A DNA stretch of 64,000 nt from Solenopsis invicta (GCF_016802725.1 NC_052669.1:9447770-9511769), one strand, 5' to 3'. Shown: positions 1-12,783, numbered from the stretch's first letter. Notes: a model not told the origin generated them from the letters alone. Translations and numbers: made by a program.

Positions 1-1
1 G

Positions 2-1690
2 GAAACGAATGACACCAATTTCGCGGTAATGGTAGATTACAAAATCCCGATAGACGTAAAGACTCTATTAAATTCTTCGAGCGTAAAGAGAATCAACGTA
101 AGCGATGGTATAGAAGAAAATGTCTCGACAGCGGAAAAGCGGGAGAACTCCACCGAAATGTCGCCGGCACTAGTGCTACTGATCTCACCTACAAAACTGA
201 CAAACGTCGTAGACGATACGTCGTTGACACAGAACGATACCATCGAACAAATCGCACAAATGTCCAATTTTACCTTGAACACTACCACTACCAAAGAGAG
301 CATCACCGTCGTCATATCGAATTCCACGCCTCCACCCGCGAAGGAATTAACGTCGATCCCGTTGGATGAGCAACGAGATAACGAGACATACGCGGAAGAC
401 GAGCTAACACCGGAGACTTCCAAGCCGGACGAGTCGCAGGAAACGGAGTTTATCTACGATGAAGAAGAGGACGACGAGGATTATCCATACAGCACGGATG
501 AACCGGAAGAAGACGACTCGACCGAAGGCGAGGAGCTCTTGAAGCATGGAGAAGCCGGCATGACGATTCCCACGCTAGACGCGGAGCGACTCGATCGCCA
601 TCAGCGACAACGGAATCAAACGACAGATCTATTGAAAAAGATGCTCGATATATACGACCAGGTCACGATTCGCTTTAACGATTCCGCGCCTGCGGAGGAC
701 AAGGATGAAGTGGGAAGTAATATCTCCAGCGAAGTCAGCATTGATGGTGACTTCATCCTGGAGACGACGCTCTTGGACGTCAATACCGAGAGGCTGCAAG
801 TCACCACCAAGTCGCCGGACGTGACGGAAAAAATCGTCAAGGATAGCGAGGAGGATCCCAAAGAATCGTTCGCCAAGAGTCCTGATGTCGTACCGGAAGT
901 CATATTCTCTCAAGATGCCCACGGTGCGGTGTCTACCAGCTCGCACGGACGTGAGCGAATCGAGCAGCTCTCCACGAGGATTGAGAATGAAAGGAATGAA
1001 GAGCTGGAAGCTGCGCCTCCTTCATCCGAGCCGCTATTATATGATTCGCCAGAGGAAGAACCGATAACCGACAGTCGCACGACCAATGAGAAACGATCGC
1101 ATGTGAAAGAGAGCGTGCTGCAGGAAAGTCCGAAAGACTCCCAGGTTTTAAACGTCCCGGTGAGCAGCTCCAAACAGACTACGATGAACTTCGACTCGGC
1201 CGAGGATTTCGTGAGATTTCCCGATTACGTGAGACAGCAACAAGGTAATTACGTGAGATTCCCGTCTAACGAAGCCAATAGTATACATAGTCCAAGTTAT
1301 AAACAGAATTCGCGCTATCCCGCGGACGAGGTTGGCAGCACCAGTACCAAGAGCAGCGTACCCATTCGCCAGAAACCAGTTTGGTTTCCCTATCAAACGG
1401 CGTTGAGTTGGAAGCCGAACCGATCGCAGCCAGCCGATCGCGTCCAGGCGATGGCCAACGAGAGGCAAAATCGGAGACCGGATCTGATGCGTGTCTGGAG
1501 TAAGATGCCGCTGATCGAGGACCCAACTATCTATCACATTTATCAGGATCAGGCGACCAACAATGACCAAGAAGAATCTTACAATCGATATTCCCGGGTG
1601 CGATCGTCGCGAAGATTGAGTTCCCGCACGGAAACGTCGCCAGAGAACAGAGTGCCAACGCAGAAACGGAGAACGCCAATCGGCGTGTAA
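2..1690 (+). CDS. Acidic, sequon-rich insect protein, C-terminal exon (5' partial)
   Basis: I do not recognise this family. The frame is open from base 2, the first ATG is at base 29, and the TAA is at 1688-1690. There is no stop upstream of the ATG, so the exon probably begins outside the window. The visible part is about 560 residues and strongly hydrophilic. It has an acidic run (D/E/Y-rich, around residues 140-170 counted from the ATG), a repeated KSPDV motif, two VRFP motifs (FVRFPDYVR and NYVRFPSNE) and a basic C-terminus (KRRTPIGV). Many N-x-S/T sequons (for example NFT, NTT, NQT, NIS, NRS) suggest a secreted or luminal protein, though the signal peptide would lie upstream. No transmembrane segment or enzymatic motif is visible. 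Real coding sequence is likely because one 1.7-kb frame stays open without simple repeats. Function is unknown. Confidence 0.8.
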   Translation, partial: ETNDTNFAVMVDYKIPIDVKTLLNSSSVKRINVSDGIEENVSTAEKRENSTEMSPALVLLISPTKLTNVVDDTSLTQNDTIEQIAQMSNFTLNTTTTKESITVVISNSTPPPAKELTSIPLDEQRDNETYAEDELTPETSKPDESQETEFIYDEEEDDEDYPYSTDEPEEDDSTEGEELLKHGEAGMTIPTLDAERLDRHQRQRNQTTDLLKKMLDIYDQVTIRFNDSAPAEDKDEVGSNISSEVSIDGDFILETTLLDVNTERLQVTTKSPDVTEKIVKDSEEDPKESFAKSPDVVPEVIFSQDAHGAVSTSSHGRERIEQLSTRIENERNEELEAAPPSSEPLLYDSPEEEPITDSRTTNEKRSHVKESVLQESPKDSQVLNVPVSSSKQTTMNFDSAEDFVRFPDYVRQQQGNYVRFPSNEANSIHSPSYKQNSRYPADEVGSTSTKSSVPIRQKPVWFPYQTALSWKPNRSQPADRVQAMANERQNRRPDLMRVWSKMPLIEDPTIYHIYQDQATNNDQEESYNRYSRVRSSRRLSSRTETSPENRVPTQKRRTPIGV

Positions 1691-4600
1691 CTGTCCTTAC
1701 ACCGCTTTCATCGAAAGAAAGGTCTAATGAACTGTGTTAAATGACTTGAGAAGAATTCGCAAATTGCGTTAAGATAGTTCGATTTTGAAAAAAAGATCGA
1801 CAAGGAGGTTCGTTGATAGAAGATATACTGCGGTAATCCGTTTGAGAAGTTCAAGAGTCGGTACTATACGTATCGCAATTTAGTATTTTTTTTTTGCTCA
1901 GCGAATGTGTTGCAACTCGTTGGAAACTTCGACGATCTCGAAAGGAGTGATTTGAAATCTAAGTATCTTCCTTGGTATTGCCTTCCAAGCTCTCGTGTGA
2001 GAAGAAAATTGGACTCGCTAAGGGCGGAGGGAAATTTAGAAGCGTACTTGGACTTTCTTTTACGTTTGCATCACACGGTGTCGGCGATTAAACTCGCATC
2101 CGGGAAAAAAATTTCGAAGAAAACTTCACAAATGCGTCTTGATTATCTATGTTAGTTAATTAATAGTGATAAGCATTGAATAGAGAAAGTACATAGCGAG
2201 GGAGTAGCAAGTAGCGTGCTGACGCAAAAGATTTACGCAATTAACGATGAATTTTACACGTTAGCCAGACGTGTAGCTTTCTACGGAAAGTTCGAACTGT
2301 TTATCGTGCATTTCAAAATGAAGTCACTGAAGAGTCGCTAAGTGTCATTTGCGAACTCATTACGTCTAGCGATAGCGAGATATTGAATTGCGCAATAAAT
2401 GCGTCACTTTTGAATAGCAAAGTCAATCAAGAAATCAATTTGTTCGAACTGACATTAACTAGGCTAACATTTACGAAGCAAGCAAGCGAAAGCTAAGATT
2501 TTCTACCACAATACGCTGAAAAACAAAGTAGAAGAAACACTGCCCAAACGAGCTTTTAAATTTTTTTACGAATAATTTTTTACACTTTTCGACTGTAGAA
2601 ATTAATAATGAATCGGATTTTCGTCGCATATTTGATTTTACGTGTGACCTGGATAATTATATTTTTGAGTATATTATTTTAATAATACATAATGATCATT
2701 CACTAATTAAATTTTATTTGCACGTACTCCATTTTATTTTGTAATTTTATTATTTTAAATTAAAAATGGATTTAATAAAAATATGAAACAATCGCATTGA
2801 ATATTAAATATGCGGCGAAAATGCGGGATAACAACTTCTTGATACAAAACATTGTATATCGCTGATTAGGCTATCGTATCATGAAATAGTCATTAATTCA
2901 GCTAAGTTTAATGCAAAATATCGTTGATGAATCTTTCTTCTCTGCAGCAGAGAAATAATTATTAGACTCGTCAGTGTTAACACTAATTTCGAGATAAGGA
3001 TGTACGAGCGACGTTTACGAGCTCACGAGCGATATGTCGAGCTCATTTATTAACGAAAGTGTTATTGTGTGAAGCACAGATTGACTGATCTTTAGAGTTA
3101 TCATAGAGTAGTCGATTTTTGGTCGTACGAAATTTTGGAAATCGTGTTGCTCTCTTCATTAAAGAAAAATACATCCGTGCAGCATCAACTTTCTGCTCGT
3201 CGTTGTAAGATTTGCAGAGAAGAACATACGAGCTGCTTCGCGATTTACGACTTTTTGCAGATTCTTAAATAATTCGATTTTATAAATGATAAGCGGACGT
3301 ATTAGACATCTTTTTGCAGATCAATCACGAATACACCTACATTAGCCAGAGCCCACAACGTAGAATAAGTGTTTTCGGTGTGACTTAATCAATCGTTATT
3401 TCACGTCAATAGCTTCAAAAGTAATTTTGCTCGAAACAGCGAAATCGGTGATCAAAAAGTTTCGATTTGCCGTATTTGCTTTGCCTTTCAGGCGAAACGA
3501 TTGCATTTTAATGGCAACATTATCGTCACTAATACCGCTATAATAAACGCTCCGGTTACAACGTGATACTGTAAACAAGAATGTTTATTAACGTTTCAAA
3601 GCTTTATATAACAATTGAAGCTTTTATCTATTTAAATAATAATAAATTAATCGATATACATAGAATATCTTCAATTATTTTTATTGATGCGTAAATTGCA
3701 AAGAACATTGTTAGTTAATTAAACATCTTTATTAATAAGTTAATTTTTATTAGAGCCCCATATATTGGGCAAATAATCTAGAACATGCTTTTAAATTATG
3801 TTGTGTTATATTCTTGAAAATATTTCAACTCTCTTGTTCTTAAAAGCAAAGAATTTTAAAAAAATATAGAGAATATTTAGATCATTGGCAAACATAAATT
3901 AATAAAACAGCATTGAAATAATACGTAAATTGTATTAAAATATATATTAACATTTTCCAGCGGTTTGTATCATAATTTTAATTTTGTTGTATATAATGCT
4001 GTCAGAAAGCCGCAGCTTTTATTGTAGCGGGTGTCACCGAACTCTGTCTCACGAGCATTGAGACATTTCGAATCAGCTATTGTTATTCCTCTACGTGTTT
4101 TCCGCTACGAGCGCGATAATAAAGCCGAAAGTTTTACGAGATAGTTGACATTGTGCGGCCAGTAAGTCTACTGATCTACATGCGTTTCAATGTGGTGTGT
4201 AATGTTTCTCGTACTATTGAATGTCGATTCGTGTACATATTAATTTTTATCATTGAAGAATGTATATATGCATAGAGGCATAATGTAGGCATAATATAAA
4301 TAAATAAGTGTTATAACAGCAGCACAGTCCCGATTGCGTATTAATCGTGTATTAAATCTTATTGTATTATTTATAACGAAATATATCGATGTATATTGCA
4401 TTTGTCGTGTTGTGCAAGGCCGCCTGTTAGATAACGGAGTGAAAGGAGTTATAAAAAAAAGAATCGCATACGACCCGTATGATACCAAATTATCGAGCTC
4501 TTTTATTTATACAACCTGCCCTCATATATCCTTGTATTCTAAAATTGAAATATTGTATACAAATAATTAGAGATAAATCTTAATCGATCACAGAGCTGGA

Positions 4601-4905
4601 TTTTACTTTTTAATATAAACTTTACTTAATATTTATTTTTCAATTTTACATTTTCAAGTTCAATAAACTGTGCACTGATAAATTTTTATGTCTTGAAATG
4701 ATTCTAAACCGAAGGAGAATAGTATTACAATATTAACAATCAATTTAATAATAATGATGTTAACAGAGATCTATCATAATAATGATACAATAATAGATCA
4801 TTAAAATTCCGAGTTCTGATGGAATAAGATTTATCGAATTATTTGTATATTCAAATAATTTATATTATTAATTGAAATATTGTACCTATAAACTGATTAA
4901 ATGCG
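1691..4905. other. 3' UTR of the first gene and convergent intergenic spacer
   Basis: AT-rich sequence between two convergent genes. The 3' UTR of the left gene probably fills the first 700 bases, because an AATAAA lies at 2394-2399. A short 82-codon frame at 1907-2155 has no other support. An AATAAA on the minus strand (TTTATT at 4632-4637) lies about 270 bases past the MRM2 stop and may be its poly(A) signal. I see no further gene, tRNA or strong repeat here. Confidence 0.6.
2394..2399 (+). terminator. Candidate poly(A) signal AATAAA
   Basis: The hexamer lies about 700 bases after the stop codon of the left-edge gene, in its likely 3' UTR. The position is plausible, but nothing else marks the cleavage site. 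Confidence 0.35.
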
Positions 4906-5824
4906 TCAACTCATCTTTAGTCCTTTAAATCCTCTAGCCAGGAAGAATTTTTCAGTCGATTCGTCCCTCGTCGCATCAGGCCTGATTATCTTGATGCTAT
5001 TGTAAAACTTGGACAGATTCTGTTCAAACTGCTGCGCCTTACCACCGTCCCAGACTTTTATAACAAGCGTACCGTTTATTTTACTAATTTGCAGTGCAAA
5101 TCTAAGTGCGGCGTATGCAAGTAAAATTATATTGTCATGGTCCATCTCCTTCATGCCAGTCGCATTTGGAGCCATGTCGGATAAGACAACATCCACTTTA
5201 TCCCCTTGCAACAGTTCAATTAGAGTCTCTTGTGTCTTGGGACTTGTGAAATCCATGTTCCCTAGGACGGTCGCACCTTCCACGGGATAAAACGGGAGTT
5301 TGTCAATTGCATATACCCTGCCGATGCGACCTTTCTTCTTGCCATGTGCGTTAGTCAGATTGGTGGCAACCTGTAATCCAAATTACTAGATTAAAAGATT
5401 TTCTCCAAGATTTTGTGCTTTTTATTATCAAATAGGTTTGAAGAGGACAAAAAGTTTAGGGAAATTTTTAAAATATAAAAATTTATTAGAATATCTTTTA
5501 AGAATTGTGTATCAATTTAAATATTAATATATTATATTTGTCACTGACCTGCGTCCAACTGCCAGGCGCTGCCCCGCAGTCTACGACAGTCAGACCTGGA
5601 CTGAATATCTTAAACCTCTCATTGATCTCCAAGAGTTTGAATGCGCTTCTGCATCTGTATTTCTCCTGCTTCGCTTTTTCCACATAGGGATCACGCAGCT
5701 GTCTCGCTAGCCACAACTGCGAGCTATGCTTCTTACCCTTTAAGTTCCGCGGAGTCTCCTTCAACAGTGCGCTGCTAGTGTGCACGCTTCTAATTCCAGA
5801 GATGATTCTGTAGGAGGAATTCAT
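4906..5824 (-). CDS. MRM2: Mitochondrial rRNA 2'-O-methyltransferase MRM2 (FtsJ/RrmJ family)
   Basis: Two exons read on the minus strand: 5824-5549 (92 codons, donor CAG|GTCAGT) and 5370-4906 (154 codons plus TGA, acceptor ATTACAG|GTT), joined in phase 0. The product is 246 residues, the usual family length. The N-terminus (MNSSYRIISGIRSVHTSS) looks like a mitochondrial presequence. The SAM-binding motif DCGAAPGSW is at residues 82-90. The catalytic K-D-K-E tetrad is visible as K63 (SAFKLLE), D157 (VLSDMAPN), K197 (TLVIKVWD) and E232 (RDESTEKFF). The family uses S-adenosylmethionine to 2'-O-methylate a uridine in the peptidyl-transferase loop of mitochondrial large-subunit rRNA, which is needed for mitoribosome assembly. 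The start is the first ATG ahead of the presequence-like stretch. The gene is in tandem with Vps11 on the same strand, 1.5 kb apart. All key residues are present. Confidence 0.93.
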
Positions 5825-7352
5825 CCCAGGATCACCAGGATGTACAAGGCAAAGACGGTCTAACCTGACTGAGCGCGTGTCATTCAGTGTAAACGTTGAC
5901 TTTTCGTAAATCTATCTGTCATCAGATTAAGAGTCATAAATCTCTAACAAATCATGCAAGCAATTTGCGTAATTAAACGATTAAATTTCACCTAAATATG
6001 TGTAAAAAAATAATTGTCGGTACTACGAAATCGCAACCCTGGCCATAACCTGCTATGAACTAGTGCAATCAGTTCACATAAAAAGAACAAACCTAATGTG
6101 TACGTTTCAGCTGCACTTTCTGTACTGTATTTCTCCGTATTTGCACTCAAATTTTAATTGTAAAAAAATTTTTAGTATAATGTATCAGTTTAAATAATAC
6201 AAAGCAGTTTATCATTTTTAAAAGATGGTGAATATTAGAACTTCTTTATTTATTTTTGTAGAAATTTTTGTAAAAATAAAATTTTTAAAACGTGAAAAAA
6301 TTATCTACAAAAAATAATTCGAAAAAATTTCTGTATAAGCAATGCCGATAACTTATTATTTCTGAAAATTTTCTTTATTGATTCTTTCCCCAATTTAAAT
6401 CTCAGAAAGCACATTGACCGATATTTCTAAATATAAAAATTTAACAGTTTAAATATTTGATATTACAAGAGGCAGCTGCATATTTTATTTAAATTAAAAA
6501 TCTTGCCTGACAAATAAATTGATTAGATGGTACAAAATCAAACAATTAATAAGTAAAGTACATATGTAAACTCATGCTTTTTTATTTTCTTATTTCTAAT
6601 ATATTATAATCTTACGATTCGTACCTCTTTCGATACATTTACAAGTTCTGTTCTATTCAAGCAAACAGATGCAGCACACAAAAGCATAATTATTATATAG
6701 TGGTCGTTTTTTACTTCAATTTGACTAACTTTCTTTTTAATGATTATAATCACATAGTCACAAAAACAGCCAAACATGAAAATGCAGAGCGGTGAAATAA
6801 TTAATTTTAAATCAATCACAATCTGCAATTGATCTTATATTCCAAAATTTTACTCGATTCCTTCTCAAATCACAGTCTCTTTACAAAGGCATATTAATAT
6901 ATATTGTTTTTTCATTGATCAATTGTTTGTTTTTTTATACAATTGTTCAATCTTCTACCTCAATCCTCAAATTTCAGGCTAGTTAAAGATAGACAAAATT
7001 CAAATACTATGTCTCATCCACATAAGGCATAGTATTTTAAATAATGCTATGCTCTTTTTTATAAACAGATATTATCCAAGACTTAGAATGTGCGTAAAGT
7101 CTTCAAATTGTGGAAGTGAGGAAAGTATATTTTCGCTCTAAATTAAGTTTTTACAGCATATAAAATTGAAATAGATCCTATACAAGTTTACACAAGTTTA
7201 TACATAATATTATAGATTCGCAAATTCATTACGTAATGCTTATTGAAGCATAATGCACATTTTCTTTTTACGTATCGTAAAGTATTTATCCATATACATA
7301 TACTTATATGTATCTCATCTCAAACCTGTCATGGGGGAAATATATTCGCGGC
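5825..7352. other. Intergenic spacer between MRM2 and Vps11
   Basis: AT-rich sequence holding the MRM2 promoter or 5' UTR next to 5825 and the 3' UTR of Vps11 near 7352. A 74-codon frame at 6604-6828 is low in information and has no homology that I recognise. No clear AATAAA for Vps11 was found just past its stop, so its 3' end is undefined here. Confidence 0.55.
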
Positions 7353-7786
7353 TTACCTACCGAATGGATTTAGATTTTTGTTGTAATCATCGTCATCATT
7401 GCAAGCCCTATCATTATCGTTGTCATCGTCATCTTTAAAAGGATTATTTGCGTCATCGTCGTCATCATTGGCGAAGGGATTTTTCGATTCGTCATAATCG
7501 TCAGTCTCAAAGGGATTTGATGGCACAACAGGAATTTTCGAAGAAACAAAGGGCTTTTCGATTGGCGATGACTTTGGTGTGGTACTGTTTAAAATACGGG
7601 CCTCTCTGATTGGCACCGGCGAGGCTTTAGTCGAGTTACCACGTGGCGTTGATAAACCGCTTCCCGTTCCAGATATATTCGCCTCCAATGATGAAGAATA
7701 TACGTCTGGCTTGACAAAGTTCCGATAACGCTCTTCCGTTATTAGCGTAGGAACATCGTATGCGGGTCGTCGAGGCTCTGTTTTTC
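7353..7786 (-). other. Vps11 terminal exon encoding acidic NPF-repeat tail
   Basis: This last exon adds about 144 residues beyond the end of the conserved Vps11 core. The join is G|GA (TCAG at 7929 to GAAAAACAG at 7786). A basic/Pro/Ser linker is followed by NPF at residues 1040-1042, 1052-1054, 1064-1066 and 1089-1091, separated by Asp/Asn runs such as DDYDESKNPFAND. NPF in an acidic context is the known ligand of EH domains (Eps15, intersectin and EHD proteins), so binding of an EH protein is a reasonable inference. If the exon 15 donor is not used, translation stops a few codons later (SISGRF), giving a core-length protein. Confidence 0.75.
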
Positions 7787-10700
7787 CTATTAAAAAAATG
7801 CGAAAAAACGTTATTGATTAATCATTTGAAGGTTGCAAGTAAAAGGAACAAATGAAGTGAATTATAATTTAGGTGGGCGATAAAATAAACTTATACATCA
7901 TACGACAAAGCGTGACATTAAAACCTACCTGAAATAGAACTCTTTCCTTCGTTCAATCTGAGTCTCGCTTCTGCACCTGGCCCATAATTTAACTTGGGTT
8001 CTTCCAACTTGGTCGGCGTGGGTAACGATTTGTCTGTATCAGTAATTACTGTTAGTTTCTTAAAAACACCTCTACCAAAATAATCAGCTACTAATGAAAA
8101 GGGATCTTCCGCTCGATCGAGAAGACTGTGAAAAGTTTCGTGTAGGTCCCTTGACTGCTCTTGAGCTCTTATAATATCCAATAATTTCTTGTTGTTTGGC
8201 AAACAGGCCGGGCATTCGTTTTCATTTTCCGAAAAGCTTTGAAAACAACTATCAAGAAAAACATAAAAATAAAATAAATTGTAATAACGAATGCATGTAA
8301 AAATAATATTTAAAAAAAACTTACTGTTGATGATACGAATGTTGACACATGAAATGCACAGACGGCAACTCCAACTGATGATGACACGCGCTACATCGCG
8401 ATCCTTGAAAGATTATCGTATTGTTCTTGATTGCTTCTATTTGTTCCCGCAGTTTAAGAGTATCAGCTCTGTATTTCTCTGTTAATTCCGTATCAGCTTG
8501 AGTTTGCTCGTTTTCCGTTCGTAATACACTGCACAAGTAACTTCTAACGTCTCCCAATGTGCAAGTCAACGATGTGGAAATTGCATCAATGACCATCAAA
8601 GGAGATAACAGTCTTTCTTGAGCTACAACGATATTTTTACATTTAATTAAATAATACTTTTCAATGCATTTGACTGAACATATAACTGATATTCCATAGA
8701 TGTGTATTCACCGATATAAGCTAATATATCCGCGAGAAGTTTAGTTGGCGCATCCTTGTTTTTAGCTACGCTCCATAAAGCTTGTACCCACAAATTAGGG
8801 TCCTGATGACCAAATCTTTTACAAGTGGCAAGGACTTGTTCACAATCTCCTTCACATAGGTGAAATCTCAATATTTCTTGATATCTAAAATAATAAAATA
8901 CATTATATATTTGCATAAAATGCATTTGTATTTAAGTGAATTTTTATGTTATATAATCATATGATTTACAATTTGCTCTCTTCATAAAGAAAGAGTAATC
9001 CTTTTCTAAAATTATGTTGATGACAAAGTATTAATATCTGATCCTTGTCATAACGAGCCTCGGAATTCTGCAGAAGTCGTACAATCTTCTGTTCATATTG
9101 TAGTTTAGCTACATCGTTATCTAATGCCGACCAAACGTGTAAATAATGTTCCACTAATGTATTGTAAATAAGCGTACTCCATCTACACAATATAAAAAAA
9201 ATGAATATTAATTTTACGCTAAAAAATATCTATAATTAATAAAATACTAACCTTGTATCTGATTTAACTAAATGCTCCAAGAATTCTACAAGCCGTTCAG
9301 AATTATTTAAAAATAAATGAATAAAATCTTCTGGGCTAGCTTTATCGATATGCTGTTCTGTGTAGCCATTTAAAGCTTCCTGCAAAGATAAAAAATTCAT
9401 AAATTTTTGTTTTCAATTTTCCTCGAATAACTAGGTTAAAAAGAATAAAAAAATTCAAGATTGAGACATATACATACCTGATCTACAAGAGGTTTGTTGG
9501 AAGGTTTATAATTCGTACACAAGGCTTTCAAAAATTGTGTAGATTCATTTGGCACATTTTCTATTAAAATATTTCCATATTTCTTCATATTAGCTTCCGC
9601 CTAAAATATTTTTTACATGGATATCATTTTTATAATCTTTTTATAGAAATTTATACACACACACAAATATAATATACCTCTTCAAATTCTAATGTTGCCA
9701 TGTACTCTAAAGCCTTTTTATATTCCTGTTTGTCTTCGATTTGAATACGAAGATACCATTCGTGTTTACTATGTTTCTGTGCAAGTAACAAGGCATCCTC
9801 CGGCGATGCCTGACGGCAAACTTTTATCGCTATTTCCACGTCAAAATCAACTTCACGATCTTTTGTCTAAATTATATAGTAATATATGATATCTATATCA
9901 TAACGAGTATACATATTGCATACATTATATTAAGAAATACTTAGTTTTGCATATTCAACTTACCATAATAAACTCTTTTAACTTATCAGTATGGTTAAGC
10001 TTAGTATAACAATTTAATAACAAGGTAGTGTGATCCTCCGTTGCCTGTCCATTTTTATGCAACGCTTGCAAATATGTTGTCAAATTATCAATATGTTGAG
10101 AATCCAAAAATTTTCTTATCACATAAGATGGTTCCAGTTTGCCTATAGTCTTTATATATTGCTCTATAGCACCATTATGATCTCCTTTGGAATATAAATG
10201 ATCTCCGTATTGACGGAAAATGTCTATAAGACCTTCCGCATCATATTGTTGATTTTTAGCTATTCTGTGGCAAATACGAAATTATATTATTAAAAACAGT
10301 CTTGATGCTCTTATTTAATTACGATTAAATCAATATATCCGATATACCTTATAGAAACATCATATAAATTTTTTTTAAAAAGCAACGCTAATTTAGATTG
10401 TAAATCTTTCTCATCTAAATGATATAGTTTATTATCTCCACTAAGTATAAAAAATCCACCCCACTCAGACAAGACTGCTTGGACAGACACCATCGGCGCG
10501 GAGAACACGATAAACTTGTTTTGAATGTCAAGCACAGTGATAATATGCTTGTCGACACCGGGAGGTATCGGTTCTATCGTGCTATGGAAATTTAACATGT
10601 TATATTGTGTTACAATATAAATACAAAAAAATCGCAAAAGAAAAAACGCGCCTGTATTCATTACTTGGGTTTAGCGGATATAGTTGTTGTCGTTCTTGGA

Positions 10701-12224
10701 ACATTCGCCGCTTCTTTCGCTACTATCACTAGATACGTTCTGAACCATTCTAACATTATCTTTTGACCCTCTACCGCATAGCACGGACCTCTACCATCTG
10801 GCGTGTAACAATAAATAGCCTACAAAAATTTTGCTTTTTTAAAAATGGATGTAAAATGTAATTTAAGATATGGCACAAAGAGCGCATCATACAACGTACG
10901 TCATTACGTCCAATCATGAAGTGACTGTCCTGCATAGATTCGGCAAGCACGCTGCATTTTCGTGCACAGCCCATAGTATCCAAAGTAGATTTAAATTCCT
11001 TATCTTTAACAGTAACATTATACAGGAACACGCAGTTTTGCGTAGCAACAAACAGATAGGTCTGTTTACCGGTCGCTCGTATCGCGAGGCCGGTAATGGA
11101 CAGATTGACATCCTTCAAGACTTTTATTTTATTCTTTCTTTCCCGAGTCAGGTCGCCTCTGAAAAGAATTTAATTGCAGATTGTCATAATTAACTATATA
11201 TTATTTTCTAATATACAATACATAATAAAGTATACTGCATAAGAAAATAGTACCATCTCTCTTCTAATAATATAGCAGAGACAAAAAAAGAGTATAAGGC
11301 TATTTACCTATACAACATAATAGAGCCATCCCCAAATCCAATAGCCATCAATGTAAGACTAGTATGTACACATAAAGCTGTCGCTGGGACCGCTCTGTAG
11401 CTAGGTATGGCTCTGCTTATTCGAATGCATGTTGGATTACCTTGTTTGTCAGGCTTGGCCAAATTCCAAACTTTTATAGTAGGATTACAACCAGGCTCAT
11501 CCTCCTGTCAATACAATACATTCAAACAATTAAATCAAATCTATCACACGTTCCCGATTTGATTAAAGAAACGTATTGCAGTGAAAGATCAAAACACTGC
11601 ACTCTTACACCGATAGTGAATAGAAAAGTGGAGTGTTGAACTTGTTGCGCCAACGCAAGCGTAATATCGTAAGCTCGAAAAGTCGTAATCTCGTACGACC
11701 TGTTTATTAAATGTACGTTGCCTGTGTTGTCCCCGAATACCAGATTGCCATTTCCACTGGTAGCTGCCACAACTTGCGCATCCTGCATAAGAAATGTAAC
11801 GATAACCAGACGTTTCTTTTTAGTCCACAGTTGTGACAGTCAATTAATATTAGACTTCTTCACAGTCCAAGATTAAACTTCTCACACGGTTTATCTTTCC
11901 TCTTTTTCTTCTCATATTAAAGAAAAAAAAAGAAAGATAAGCTATGCAAAAAATTCAATTTTAGGATATAAAAAAAAGAGCAAATTTACTGTTATCATAA
12001 ACGTTGCGAAAGAAGAACCAACTCACCCCGAACGCTTTGGCAATTCTCCCCGCGTCAACTTCCTTTTTCAAGTCGAAGAAATTAAAGCGCCTCCACTAAA
12101 ACGACAACAAGGTTAACATTGACATCCTAGGTTATAAGTTCTGACGTAGGTTGCGAGGAACGAGACGGATCAGGACGAGCCGCGGGAGGAAATAACGAAA
12201 GTGACTGACCTCCAGGAACGCCAT
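7353..12224 (-). CDS. Vps11: Vacuolar protein sorting protein 11 (HOPS/CORVET core), with NPF tail
   Basis: Sixteen exons were assembled on the minus strand with consistent phases: 12224-12210, 12095-12027, 11782-11609, 11504-11308, 11158-10900, 10819-10665, 10581-10348, 10264-9964, 9866-9678, 9600-9478, 9379-9252, 9182-8970, 8884-8712, 8622-8325, 8248-7929, 7786-7353. The product is 1093 residues. The start MAFLE joins WRRFNFFD, matching the conserved Vps11 opening. Residues 1 to about 360 fit the beta-propeller and about 370-780 the alpha-solenoid (QYGDHLYSKGDH, KLEPSYVIRKFLD). The RING spans about 820-860 (CSACHHQLELPSVHFMCQHS ... CPACLP), followed by the conserved RAQEQSRDLH and ADYFGRGVF blocks. 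Vps11 is a shared core subunit of the HOPS and CORVET tethers acting on late endosomes and lysosomes. Residues 950-1093 are an extra acidic tail with four NPF motifs, absent from the human protein of about 941 residues. The stop lies inside a possible donor, so the C-terminus is less certain. Confidence 0.95.
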
Positions 12225-12781
12225 AATACGGGCGCTTATTTGTACATGTACTCGGAGGAAATTGTAGGCCCAGCGGTTTGTGTACGGACTTTTGACAGCG
12301 ATGCGTCTGATCGATCCACCCGCTGTCTCAGTATACAGGCTGCTCCCTATCAGCTGTTGGCGACGGCACGTCCAAGTGCGCGCGTGCGCGTGAATCTTCC
12401 GCATCGGCTGCGCGAAGCTGACCTGCTAGTTTCGGAACGCCCCTGTCAGGTGTCGACACCAACGCGGTCGGATGGACGCGCCTTCAACGGCGCGACAAAG
12501 AAGTTCGCGATCCTCTCGCTGGAGAGGTATTCGAGTGCGCAGCATTTAGGCTTTATCGTGTCTAATTTATGTAAATGGTAATTAAAAATGTTTAGCAGAA
12601 CGTTTATTGTGCGGAAATGGAGAATCACGTCCTTGGAAAAGAGACCAGCTCGCTCAGGTATCGTTGCTTTCTCGTTTCAACTCGTATTAGAATCTGCTTC
12701 CGCAATGAACGATTTGGCGCCTCAAAAACGTATTCAAGGCCTGCTTCATAATTTGTGTCAGGATGATTCTATTTTATACAT

Positions 12782-12783
<2 letters not shown>

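Noticed and set aside
1907..2155. 82-codon frame after the left-edge gene
   Set aside because: It lies in the probable 3' UTR, lacks recognisable similarity and has no splice or promoter sign. Possible but unsupported.
12201..12581. 126-codon plus frame antisense to Vps11 exon 1
   Set aside because: Overlaps the Vps11 start antisense, shows no motif and no splice support. The minus-strand reading is firmly placed by homology.
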